Of a DNA stretch of 64,000 nucleotides, positions 31,567 through 39,003 are shown one piece after another (the stretch's first letter is position 1; each line of letters begins with the position of its first letter). Under the pieces are notes generated by a model. The model was not told where the DNA came from and made no database searches. It saw only the letters and a program-made list of their open reading frames with translations. The position numbers were made by a program, and so were the translations under genes. The stretch is from Arenimonas sp049195245 (GTDB taxonomy: Bacteria > Pseudomonadota > Gammaproteobacteria > Xanthomonadales > Xanthomonadaceae), in contig NZ_JBMIRR010000027.1 in assembly GCF_049195245.1 (NCBI RefSeq), forward strand, positions 248,001 to 312,000, given 5' to 3'.

Positions 31567-32565
31567 ATGAAGTTCCAAGACAGGCTGCCGAACGTCAACC
31601 TTGCGTCGAAGCTTGATGCGCGCAACAGCGCGCTGGACTACACGCTGAAGGCATTCAAGACCATTGAAAATGCCCACGGCGTAGCGCTCGCAGGCAAGAT
31701 GCCGATCGATGGCGCCGAGACGTTGGCGAACCTGAGGCACCACTACCGGCCTGGGGATCCTTCGTCCCATGCGGCCTTTGTCCGTGCCTACGAAAGCCAG
31801 CTGGAACTTGGCGGCTGGGCGCGTGATCTCGCCGCCCGAGACAGTGCTATCAAGCTCCTGCGTAAGGCCCTGAAGCTTCTGGACGCCGCCTACCTTGAGG
31901 CCATCCAGGGAGGGGTGGCGATCGGGTGGGATGAGGCCGTGGGCCTGGTGCAGCAGCACTACCGGGCTGGTGATGCATCGTCCCTCAAGCCCGCGATTGC
32001 CGCGCTCCAGCGTGAGATGGACATCGTGGCCTGGCGCAACGCCCTGCGGGATTGCGGCTTGTGGAGCGCCACGGACGTTCTCGACGCTGACCGATGGGAG
32101 CAAATCATCCGGACCCAGTCCGGGCCATTGGAGGATGGCATGCAGGCCCCCTGGCTCTACGTGCTGCATGCTCGGTCAGCGACGACTTGGGACACGGGCT
32201 TGCCGATGTTCTTCCGGCTGATGTCCTGGAACAAGAAGGCCAACGCGCCTGTGCTGCTCGGACCCACGGTAGAAATCCGTCAGTTCGTTGATCCAGAACG
32301 CCGGGTGTCCGTTAGCCAGAAGAGCCTTGACGAGCTTTGGCAGTGGATGAGCTTCCTCGGCGGCGGGCCGGAGGTATCGAAGCCCAACACTGTGTCCAAG
32401 CTGTGTGCTGAAGCCATCAGCGAAGGGCGCCGGGAGGTTGATACGGACCTGATGCACGTGAGGTGGACAGCCCGGAACGCGGTAGTTTCGTTCAAGCGGC
32501 CGGAGCTCGTGGACAGGGTCAACCAGGTGATGCTGCTCCTTTACCCGGGAGCGCTTCCTGCGTAG
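31567..32565 (+). CDS. Hypothetical protein with internal duplication
   Basis: A 332-residue soluble protein. Two N-terminal segments resemble each other: LANLRHHYRPGDPSSHAAFV and VGLVQQHYRAGDASSLKPAI, about 75 residues apart, each inside a helical unit. The C-terminal half is alpha/beta with several Trp residues. ATG 31567 is chosen over an upstream in-frame codon. Terminated by the hairpin at 32612. Function unknown. Confidence 0.6.
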   Translation: MKFQDRLPNVNLASKLDARNSALDYTLKAFKTIENAHGVALAGKMPIDGAETLANLRHHYRPGDPSSHAAFVRAYESQLELGGWARDLAARDSAIKLLRKALKLLDAAYLEAIQGGVAIGWDEAVGLVQQHYRAGDASSLKPAIAALQREMDIVAWRNALRDCGLWSATDVLDADRWEQIIRTQSGPLEDGMQAPWLYVLHARSATTWDTGLPMFFRLMSWNKKANAPVLLGPTVEIRQFVDPERRVSVSQKSLDELWQWMSFLGGGPEVSKPNTVSKLCAEAISEGRREVDTDLMHVRWTARNAVVSFKRPELVDRVNQVMLLLYPGALPA

Positions 32566-32611
32566 CCGCTAGACGCGCAGAGCAGGGCGGCGAAAGATGC
32601 CTCAAACAAAG

Positions 32612-32645
32612 AGCCCCAGAGCGAGAGCAGCTTTGGGGCTTTTTG
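32612..32645 (+). terminator. Rho-independent terminator
   Basis: AGCCCCA / TGGGGCT stem with a 15-nt loop, followed by five T residues. It ends the transcript from cassette B. Confidence 0.8.
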
Positions 32646-32703
32646 CTTTTGATGTTGAAAAAGACGCAGCGCGAAAATCCTAACTTGAGAGCACGAAGCA
32701 CGC

Positions 32704-32798
32704 CTGCAGTTCGCCTGCAGCGTAGGGGAAAGTATTGTCGAAAGCATTGACGGAATGACCTGCTCATCTACCCTGAATGTGTAGGAACGACCTACACA
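32704..32798 (+). promoter_or_regulatory. Promoter cassette copy C with full palindromic operator
   Basis: CTGCAG boxes at 32704 and 32715, 26 bp, TTGACG (32747), 16-bp spacer, TACCCT (32769-32774), then TGTGTAGG-AACGA-CCTACACA at 32778-32798. The palindrome lies where transcription should begin, so a bound repressor would block it. It combines both shared signals: the CTGCAG pair and the TGTGTAGG operator. Confidence 0.75.
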
Positions 32799-32822
32799 CA
32801 AACAACCAAAGGGAACGAACAG

Positions 32823-33092
32823 ATGAACGCGAACTACACACCCCCTAATGCCATCCGCGCAGCGGCCCTTCAGCTGGCCACGACCCAAGGATTTGTCGAG
32901 GTTTCGCCGGGCGTTTACCTGCACACGTCCGAGAACATCGCTTCAGACGCCGAAAGTTGGGGCGACGAAGATCAAGCCAAGGCGATCGATTTCTCGAAGT
33001 ATCCGTTCTGGCTTACGACCAACAGCGGGGACGGTCCGGTCGGGATCACGGGGATCGATGACCAAGACCTCGCGGACGCACTGACGGCCTGA
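32823..33092 (+). CDS. Small acidic protein
   Basis: An 89-residue acidic protein (MNANYTPPNAIRAAALQL...; FSKYPFWLTTNSGDG; acidic end). It lies directly behind promoter cassette C. No membrane segment. Function unknown. Confidence 0.6.
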   Translation: MNANYTPPNAIRAAALQLATTQGFVEVSPGVYLHTSENIASDAESWGDEDQAKAIDFSKYPFWLTTNSGDGPVGITGIDDQDLADALTA

Positions 33093-33157
33093 CAGTTATT
33101 TCGCTGGCGGGCCTCATCCGGGGCCCTCATGCAACCCACCACCCAAGGAGCCAAGCC

Positions 33158-33403
33158 ATGAAATCCCTCAAGACCCAGTCCGGCACCACCCTTTTCGAAG
33201 TCTCCCTCGGCTGCGCCGTCGCCCTCCTGCTTGGGGGCGGCCTGCTGACCATGGGTTCCGCCGCCACTGACCAGGCCGCGGGCCTCACCGCCGCGGGCCC
33301 GGCTGCCGTGGCCGCCATGGAAGCCAATCACCAGGCCAAGCCGCTCGAGCTGTGCCGCATCGAAACCCAGGCGACCGGCAAGAAGCCCACCGGCTGCCCG
33401 TAA
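33158..33403 (+). CDS. Type IV prepilin-like small protein
   Basis: An 81-residue protein with a class III (prepilin) signal: a short basic leader MKSLKTQSG, then TTLFEVSLGCAVALLLGGGL. That is Gly before the cleavage point, Glu at mature position 5 and a long hydrophobic helix. The mature part is short with a Cys pair at the end. AAGGAG precedes the ATG. It would need a PilD-type peptidase, not seen here. It converges with the usher gene. Pseudopilin role is inferred from the N-terminus only. Confidence 0.65.
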   Translation: MKSLKTQSGTTLFEVSLGCAVALLLGGGLLTMGSAATDQAAGLTAAGPAAVAAMEANHQAKPLELCRIETQATGKKPTGCP

Positions 33404-33414
33404 AGGTCGCTGCT

Positions 33415-35637
33415 CTACTGGGCAACGCAGTCCAGCGCGGCTGGCTCGCCGAAGGGCGGCAGCTCATCCGGCACGCGCACGCTGCACCCCAACGCTTCAG
33501 AGGACCACACCTGGCCTGGGGTCGCCTTCTCCAGGAACAACAGGCCGTCGTAGCCAACGTGGATTACTTCGTCGCCTGAGCGCAGCAGCGTATCCAGCGG
33601 CAGTGGGCTGCCAGCGAAGGACGCCACGAAAGCACGCGCCGTGTTGGACAGCACCGGGAAGACCACGTGGATGCTTCCGCCGCGCGGAGCCGTCCAGGTT
33701 TGGACCGGCGACCCAATCTGCACTTCCAGCGGCAAAGCCCGCGTGTCGAGCTTCACTTCGCTGGGCGTCAGCGGGCTGACATGCCCCACGAGCAGCCGTC
33801 CGTGCTTGTCCGTCTTGCCGACCGAGCGCCCATTGACCAGCACCGGCACCCCAGCCTGGCCAGGCACGTCCACGATCGCGTAGGCCTCCGGTGCCCGGGG
33901 GAGGGTAGCGATGCCCTGGCCGCTGATGTGCAGCGCGCCGGTGAAGCTTCCCGTGGCCACCACATCGCCGCCCGCGGGACGGGCCAGCTCGACCCGTGCT
34001 TGTCCCATGGACGTGTCCCAGTCGGCGCGGGCGCGAAGATCCGTGCCGCGCTGGGCATGGGCAGCTTCTGCGGCCAGCCGCACCGGACGTCCTTGGATTT
34101 CCGCCGTCGTGTAGCCGGAAACGGCAGTGCTCGTGCCGTCTTCCCCGGCGCGGGCCCGCACGGCCACGGCGCTCTGGTTCCCGAAGGTGTAGCGGTAGCC
34201 GAGCTCCACGCGCGGGGACCGATCCTCGAAGTCGTAAAGGACACTGGCGCCCAGGGCGTGTTGTCCCCTGGAAAACATGGCGCCTACATCGGCGTAGCGC
34301 GTCTGGGTTTCCGTCGTCTTGACCTCCGAATAGCCTGCGCGGACGCGCCACTCGCGGTGTGGCCGGAACATGGCTTGAACCCGGGTGCGCTCTTGGATGG
34401 GAACCCGCGCCGAGGGCCCCAGTTCCCACCAGTTCTCGTTGCGCTCGTGCTCGACGCGCACACTCCAGTCCGACGCGCGGTAATCGTAAGCGACCGCGAG
34501 GCGCTGGCCCTTGCCCTGGGGGCCGCTGGATTGGCCCACCTCCACGTCGAGCACGCCGCCGGCGTTTCCGAGCACTGTCGTGGCGCCCAATACGGCCTGG
34601 CGGTGGTGCCTGTCCGCCTGCAGGCGCGCGTGCAGCGTGAATGTGTCGGTGGCGCCGTAGGACACGCGGGTCGCCGCGCCCAACTCGCCGTAGTCTTCGC
34701 CCTCGCGCACCGCGCCTGCCGCCACTTCCCAGTCCCACAATCCTTTGCGGAGCAGCGTAGGGGCAAAGTAGAGCGTCTGTTCCGAGAGCACGATCTCGCG
34801 CCCGAACTCGTCGCGCACGATCAAGGTCGTGGTGTTGGCGCCCGGCGACAGGCCGTAGCGGTCGATGGAGAACGGGCCGCGCCCCACGTCCTGGCGCAGC
34901 ACCTCGGCGTCGTTGGCCAGCAAGCGGACCTGGCCAGGGTCCAGCGCCAAGCCGCCCAGCACGGGCACCGCGAAGGTGGGGGTGAGCGGGTCCAGCCCGC
35001 CGGGATCCTTTGCAATGCGCACCCCGCCCAATGCCGCAGGGGCGGAGCCGCTCGTGATGACATCGCCCACCTGGTAGGTCAGCTGGCTATCGACATCGTC
35101 GCGCTGCCATTGCGTCAGGCCGCGCTCGTAGTCCACGCCTCCTTTACTATCCAAGCTTGCCTGGCCCGTCGTGCTCAACACGCCCCCGGCGACAGGAGCG
35201 CGCAGCTCGTGCCCGATGGACACGGCCTGGTGATCGGCGCTCACTCGAGCGCCCACGGAGTAGTTCACCAAGACGCCCGGAGCAGGGGCGCCCAGCGGAG
35301 CTTTTTCCCTTCCTCGCTCTATCCGCTGGTCCGGCAATCGGTCCGAAGGAATGGACACGACCACCGTGCCCGTCTCTTCTTGCACCAGCATCGACACCCC
35401 GAGCTGCCCAGCGGTCAGAAAGCCGGTCTCTCCAACTTGCAGAACAACGCCCAGGGAGGCCCACAACTCGGCCGAGCTCGTCCACTGGCCCTGGTCGAGC
35501 CAGAACGCGGCCATCTCGAACCGCTGCCCTTCCACGATGGGCACGAGCAGTGTGGGCTCCACGTCTTCGGGGAACACCAGCTCGGCGTGCGCAGGCGCAG
35601 CCAGGAGCGCTAGCAAGAACAGACAGGCGCGCAACAC
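33415..35637 (-). CDS. Fimbrial outer-membrane usher
   Basis: A 740-residue exported protein (signal MLRACLFLLALLAAPAHA) of the fimbrial usher family: the outer-membrane channel that assembles pilins handed over by the chaperone. Visible features are the N-terminal domain, beta-barrel strands with alternating residues (TFTLHARLQADRHHRQAVLG; WRVRAGYSEVKTTETQTRYA), the plug-type segment PFSIDRYGLSPGANTTTL and C-terminal domains (VPVLVNGRSVGKTDKHGRLL). Its GTG start directly follows the chaperone stop. It is a little shorter than typical ushers of about 800 residues. Confidence 0.88.
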   Translation of the reverse strand: MLRACLFLLALLAAPAHAELVFPEDVEPTLLVPIVEGQRFEMAAFWLDQGQWTSSAELWASLGVVLQVGETGFLTAGQLGVSMLVQEETGTVVVSIPSDRLPDQRIERGREKAPLGAPAPGVLVNYSVGARVSADHQAVSIGHELRAPVAGGVLSTTGQASLDSKGGVDYERGLTQWQRDDVDSQLTYQVGDVITSGSAPAALGGVRIAKDPGGLDPLTPTFAVPVLGGLALDPGQVRLLANDAEVLRQDVGRGPFSIDRYGLSPGANTTTLIVRDEFGREIVLSEQTLYFAPTLLRKGLWDWEVAAGAVREGEDYGELGAATRVSYGATDTFTLHARLQADRHHRQAVLGATTVLGNAGGVLDVEVGQSSGPQGKGQRLAVAYDYRASDWSVRVEHERNENWWELGPSARVPIQERTRVQAMFRPHREWRVRAGYSEVKTTETQTRYADVGAMFSRGQHALGASVLYDFEDRSPRVELGYRYTFGNQSAVAVRARAGEDGTSTAVSGYTTAEIQGRPVRLAAEAAHAQRGTDLRARADWDTSMGQARVELARPAGGDVVATGSFTGALHISGQGIATLPRAPEAYAIVDVPGQAGVPVLVNGRSVGKTDKHGRLLVGHVSPLTPSEVKLDTRALPLEVQIGSPVQTWTAPRGGSIHVVFPVLSNTARAFVASFAGSPLPLDTLLRSGDEVIHVGYDGLLFLEKATPGQVWSSEALGCSVRVPDELPPFGEPAALDCVAQ

Positions 35638-36321
35638 TTACTGCACCCGCAGCGATACCGTCTGCGCGAGCATGCGCACGGACAACACGGGAACCACGGC
35701 CGGCGCCGCGAAGAACTTGCTCTGGCCCGGAAGCACCCAGCCCAGCGTGCCTTGGCTCCAGGGCTTCGCGCCCTCTGGGCCAAGTGCCGAAACGCGGGCC
35801 GCGGTGCGTCCGGTGTTCGTCAGCATGTAGCCACCAGGGGCCGCCCTGGCCTCGAGCGGGGGCACTTCCTTCGACGTGTCTTCGAAGGCAACTGACAGAT
35901 TGTGGTTGGTCAGGAAGTCCAACGTGCCCTTGGGCTGGCCCGCGACCGGCAGTTGTCGCAGCAGCAAGCGGAAGTAAGCCGGGCCAGTGCCGCCAAGGCG
36001 CGACAGGTTGATCGCTCGCGTGCTCCCAGCTGGTATTTCCACGATGCGGGGCGAAGCGAAGGCGGCGCGGGTAGGTTCCGACACGTCCTTACCGCCCGTC
36101 TGCGTCCAGGAGCGCACCTCTACCTGAAAGCGAATGGAGGTCTTGCCCAGGTTGCGAACTGAGACAGACTGGTTGGTTGCGTTGCCCGAAGCCTGGAGGA
36201 CGGCGGGCGCGAGTGAGATCTGCGGCACCAAGGCTTGGTTGGCCGGGCTGGGAACGTTGGCGAGAGCAGGAAGGGCCGCAAAAAAGAGGGCGAAAACCAG
36301 TTTGGAAAACAATGTAGGCAC
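35638..36321 (-). CDS. Periplasmic pilus chaperone
   Basis: A 227-residue exported protein (signal PTLFSKLVFALFFAALPALA) of the PapD/Csu chaperone family with two Ig-like domains: LVPQISLAPAVLQASG, IRFQVEVRSWTQ, FASPRIVEIPAGSTRAINL (the edge-strand region) and YFRLLLRQLPV. GTG 36321 is selected because it has AAGGAG and a signal peptide directly after it; the longer frame to 36447 has neither. It donates a strand to the pilin and delivers it to the adjacent usher. Confidence 0.85.
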   Translation of the reverse strand: MPTLFSKLVFALFFAALPALANVPSPANQALVPQISLAPAVLQASGNATNQSVSVRNLGKTSIRFQVEVRSWTQTGGKDVSEPTRAAFASPRIVEIPAGSTRAINLSRLGGTGPAYFRLLLRQLPVAGQPKGTLDFLTNHNLSVAFEDTSKEVPPLEARAAPGGYMLTNTGRTAARVSALGPEGAKPWSQGTLGWVLPGQSKFFAAPAVVPVLSVRMLAQTVSLRVQ

Positions 36322-36409
36322 GTGGGCTCCTTGGTCGGGTGTTGTCGGATGTTTCTTCCTATTGACGCTAGAGAAAAAGCGCGCACTGGCAAGGGCGAAC
36401 GGCTGCAGA

Positions 36410-36438
36410 AAAAAGGGCCCCCGAAATCGGGAGCCCTT
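36410..36438 (-). terminator. Terminator between pilin and chaperone genes
   Basis: On the minus strand AGGGCTCCCGATTTCGGGGG then CCCTTTTTT forms a hairpin with a T run, just after the pilin gene and before the chaperone. Partial read-through would give much pilin and less chaperone/usher. Confidence 0.8.
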
Positions 36439-36484
36439 CGCCTTCAAAGTTATGGGGGAAGAAATCTCCCCGCTGCCTGCTCTG

Positions 36485-36997
36485 TCAGAAGTAGGTCAGC
36501 GTCAGCACGACCTGGTCGGTGTAGGTGTCGCCCGCCAGTTTGTTCATGTCGTAGGCCATGACGCCGAACGAATGCGCCTGCCAGTCGCCGTTGCCGTAGT
36601 CGAAAATGGCGTCTGCGCCGGTGCCCCAGGGGATCCCCGAGCTGCCGCCCTTCTGCAACGAGTAAGCAAGCAGGCCGCCCCACATATCGCCGGTTGCAGC
36701 GCGCTTGTCAGGATGGTCCGTGTTTTGGCCGAAATACAGCCCGTCGCCTGGCTCCACGGTGTAGGTGATGTTCGGGTTGCAGCGCACCTGAAGCTGGCCC
36801 GCATCGCTGCCGATGTATTCGTTCTGGAGGCCATAGAGGCCGCTGACGGAGATGTGCCGGGTGATGGCGAACTCGCAGATGCCGTAGGTCTGGATGGAAA
36901 CGTCCAGGTTTTCAGACAGCGTGCCCGCCGAGGCGGAGCCGGCAGCGCCCAGTGCAAGGGCGAGAGCGGCGGTGAGGGACAAGAGGCGATTGCGCAT
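36485..36997 (-). CDS. SCPU-domain (spore coat U-like) major pilin
   Basis: A 170-residue exported protein (signal up to AAGSASA) with the spore-coat U/CsuA-B pattern: paired Cys (YGICEFAIT; VRCNPNITY) and a C-terminal strand DQVVLTLTYF suited to donor-strand exchange. First gene of the pilin-chaperone-usher operon. No separate tip adhesin follows, so this pilin may form the whole fibre. Confidence 0.82.
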   Translation of the reverse strand: MRNRLLSLTAALALALGAAGSASAGTLSENLDVSIQTYGICEFAITRHISVSGLYGLQNEYIGSDAGQLQVRCNPNITYTVEPGDGLYFGQNTDHPDKRAATGDMWGGLLAYSLQKGGSSGIPWGTGADAIFDYGNGDWQAHSFGVMAYDMNKLAGDTYTDQVVLTLTYF

Positions 36998-37218
36998 GGG
37001 TCTGGTTCTCCGAAGGTTGAGGGATTGGCAGTTGCCTCTCTCTACTTACCCAGGATCGGCCGATAGGCAAGGGGCAAATCTGCTTCTGGCACCAGCAGAT
37101 TTTGATATTCGTTTCTGCGAACGCGAGCGCCGTGTGGGAAACGCACACGGGCAGCTGACACCAAGTGTCGGGAAACGTCGGAAGGTTTGCGACGGCGAGA
37201 ACGCTAACAAAAAGAACG

Positions 37219-37244
37219 AAGGCCTCCATCGCGGGGCCTTTTTT
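37219..37244 (+). terminator. Hairpin with T run in 387-bp gap
   Basis: AAGGCCTC / GGGGCCTT stem followed by TTTT. No plus-strand gene lies just before it. It may insulate the divergent pilin operon or be a relic. The rest of the gap 36998-37384 holds the pilin leader and the promoter at 37298. Confidence 0.55.
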
Positions 37245-37297
37245 CCGTGCGTTTGTTCACGCATCTGCAGTTTAGTTTTTTAGATCGCGCTGTCGCA

Positions 37298-37355
37298 TTG
37301 ACTTCGCGTTTCGTTCCGCTTCACTGAAGGAAGAAGGTAGACAAATCCCTACCTT
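37298..37355 (+). promoter_or_regulatory. Promoter of shared family with weaker palindrome
   Basis: TTGACT (37298), a 16-bp spacer, TTCACT (37320-37325) followed by GAA. Then AAGGTAG-N8-CTACCTT (37334-37355), a looser inverted repeat in the position of the TGTGTAGG operator. A CTGCAG box lies at 37265. It drives the small-gene operon 37385-38915. Confidence 0.55.
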
Positions 37356-37384
37356 TCCCTCCGGACAGAAAAGGAACCCGACCG

Positions 37385-37618
37385 ATGCGCCTCAAGACCG
37401 ACAACATCTCTATCCCCGTGCAGACCGCCTACGGCTTCTGCGACGGCCAGCTGCACAGCGACCCCAACGCGCTTACCGCTTACTACGGGGCGCAGAACGG
37501 GCGAGCCACGCGCAACCAGGAAATGGGTTGCCTGACGCGTTCTTACGAGAAAGCTCAGCGGCTCCAGCGCCTCGTCGCGCGGGCCTACAAAGATCGCCAG
37601 CGCCGCGGGGAGGGCTGA
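37385..37618 (+). CDS. Small hypothetical protein
   Basis: A 77-residue protein with a polar, basic C-terminus rich in Arg (LQRLVARAYKDRQRRGEG). First gene after the promoter at 37298 and three bases before the next gene. Not recognised. Confidence 0.55.
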   Translation: MRLKTDNISIPVQTAYGFCDGQLHSDPNALTAYYGAQNGRATRNQEMGCLTRSYEKAQRLQRLVARAYKDRQRRGEG

Positions 37619-37621
37619 ACC

Positions 37622-37873
37622 ATGAACCAGCTCATCACGACCCAACCCACCACGCTCCAGTTCGTCCCCGTCAACGGCTTCCTTGCCTTGATGTTCGACC
37701 CCGAGGCCATCCTCGCCAACGCCGACGCCCCGGACATGGTGGCCGAAGTGTTGTGCGCGCTGACCGAGAGCCAGGGCCGGCACATCGAGTTCACCGGTGA
37801 AGACCTGGCATACATGATCCGCTGCAGGAATACGCCGCCGGGCCAGAAGATGCTGGTCGAGGTGCACCCGTGA
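37622..37873 (+). CDS. Small hypothetical protein
   Basis: An 83-residue acidic-to-neutral protein (MNQLITTQPTTLQFVPVNGF...). It overlaps the start of the next tiny gene (GTGA). No family recognised. Confidence 0.55.
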   Translation: MNQLITTQPTTLQFVPVNGFLALMFDPEAILANADAPDMVAEVLCALTESQGRHIEFTGEDLAYMIRCRNTPPGQKMLVEVHP

Positions 37874-37968
37874 GTGCCGGCAAGCGGGACTTCCTGGACT
37901 GGTGCATCGACGCCGGCGTCTTGGCAGGGCTGCTCATCCTGGTGGCGATCGTCGGGGGGTGGGTATGA
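37870..37968 (+). CDS. 32-residue membrane peptide
   Basis: MSAGKRDFLDWCIDAGVLAG then LLILVAIVGGWV: one hydrophobic helix. It overlaps both neighbours by four bases, which supports translation. A second case of a tiny membrane peptide beside an RHH-like gene, as at 29318. Confidence 0.45.
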   Translation: MSAGKRDFLDWCIDAGVLAGLLILVAIVGGWV

Positions 37969-38153
37969 ACACGCCCAAGGCGATGACCTGCGCCGTAGAC
38001 CAAGAACTGCTCGAAGACTTCCAGCGGCTGATGGAACATATCGGCCTGGATCCGCACGAAGCCCTGGCGGAAGCCATGCGCGATTGGGTCAACCGCAACG
38101 CGGTCGTTTACGGCTACGGCCATGGCACGGAGGTGGCAAACGATGGCCTCTAA
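37965..38153 (+). CDS. RHH-like small protein
   Basis: A 62-residue protein: AMTCAVDQELLEDFQRLMEH, then IGLDPHEALAEAMRDWVNRN. The strand-helix-turn-helix order suits ribbon-helix-helix DNA-binding proteins. The start overlaps the preceding tiny gene. Confidence 0.55.
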   Translation: MNTPKAMTCAVDQELLEDFQRLMEHIGLDPHEALAEAMRDWVNRNAVVYGYGHGTEVANDGL

Positions 38154-38307
38154 TCGTCTTGTAGCCCTGTTGCTTGGCCCTGTCGCCGCTGACCTGCTTG
38201 CCGAGGGCACGCCCGATAGCCTGGAGACGTTTGCCGACCTGGTGCGCTTCCTGATCGGGGCGGGCCTGCTCGTCCTGGCCGCGGCCATCTCGCTGCTCGT
38301 CAACTAA
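38143..38307 (+). CDS. Small membrane protein
   Basis: A 54-residue protein with one strong membrane helix near the C-terminus (FLIGAGLLVLAAAISLLVN) and a weaker hydrophobic start (LVALLLGPVAADLL). It overlaps the previous gene by 11 bases in another frame. Confidence 0.45.
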   Translation: MASNRLVALLLGPVAADLLAEGTPDSLETFADLVRFLIGAGLLVLAAAISLLVN

Positions 38308-38318
38308 GGAGCCCGGCC

Positions 38319-38915
38319 ATGTCCCACGCCCATGAACTCATCACGGCTGTCCAGTCGTGCCAGCCTGCCAGACTTCGCGCCGTCATTGCCCAGCTGCAAC
38401 GCTTGGCCGACGCGAACGTGAAGCACCTCAGAGGCAGCGAGCGCCATTGGCAGCGCAAGACCTACCTCGATGACCGCTTGCCCGGCCCGCTGGACCTGAC
38501 GGCGCTCCACGTCGCCGCGAAAGGCTACGCCGCGCACGCAGACGACCCCACCCTGGCCCAGGTGTTCGACACCATGGTTCAGGACCTGCTCGAGGCCGGT
38601 GCCTCGCCTTGGCTGGAAGTGGGTGCCAAGCAGTTGTGCGGCGGCCTGGAAGGCAAGGCCCTGATGACGTTCGCGGCGGGCAAGACCGTGGCCGAAGTGT
38701 GCGATGGCCGCATGCCGCCGTCGTTGTCAGCATGGTTCGCCGCTCGCGTCTCGGAGAACCACGTCGGCCGTAGTTTGCACGCGACGACTAAACAGCGAAC
38801 AGAAGAACGCCTCAAGGCATGGCGGGAATGCAAACGCCTCCGCGACGAGGCCAAGGCTGCGCTGCAGTGCGAGGCCGCGATGGAACGAAGAACAAACCTG
38901 GCCCTGGCTGGCTGA
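38319..38915 (+). CDS. Ankyrin-like helical protein
   Basis: A 198-residue protein with one recognisable ankyrin-type unit (LDLTALHVAAKGYAAHADDP ... DLLEAGASPWLEVG) and a basic helical tail. AAGGAG-type site upstream. Last gene before the ParA promoter. Protein-binding function is likely, target unknown. Confidence 0.55.
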   Translation: MSHAHELITAVQSCQPARLRAVIAQLQRLADANVKHLRGSERHWQRKTYLDDRLPGPLDLTALHVAAKGYAAHADDPTLAQVFDTMVQDLLEAGASPWLEVGAKQLCGGLEGKALMTFAAGKTVAEVCDGRMPPSLSAWFAARVSENHVGRSLHATTKQRTEERLKAWRECKRLRDEAKAALQCEAAMERRTNLALAG

Positions 38916-38934
38916 CCCGATCCCGCTGCAGGGA

Positions 38935-38984
38935 TTGCCATTCCGCGCTTTCCTCTTACCGTCTTTGTAGGCACCCCCTACACA
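38935..38984 (+). promoter_or_regulatory. parA promoter with palindromic operator
   Basis: TTGCCA (38935), 16-bp spacer TTCCGCGCTTTCCTCT, TACCGT (38957-38962), then TTTGTAGG-CACCC-CCTACACA (38964-38984), one arm base off the consensus. It lies just ahead of parA and fits autoregulated partition control or the element-wide regulator. Confidence 0.7.
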
Positions 38985-39003
38985 CGACGGAGCGCGGCAC
39001 TGC

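Noticed and set aside
33667..35613. A 648-codon plus-strand frame opposite the usher
   Set aside because: His/Arg/Gln-rich antisense translation with no fold; the usher on the other strand has signal peptide and barrel strands.
37050..37300. A riboswitch or structured RNA in the divergent pilin leader
   Set aside because: Only a simple terminator-like hairpin was found; no known aptamer pattern was recognised.
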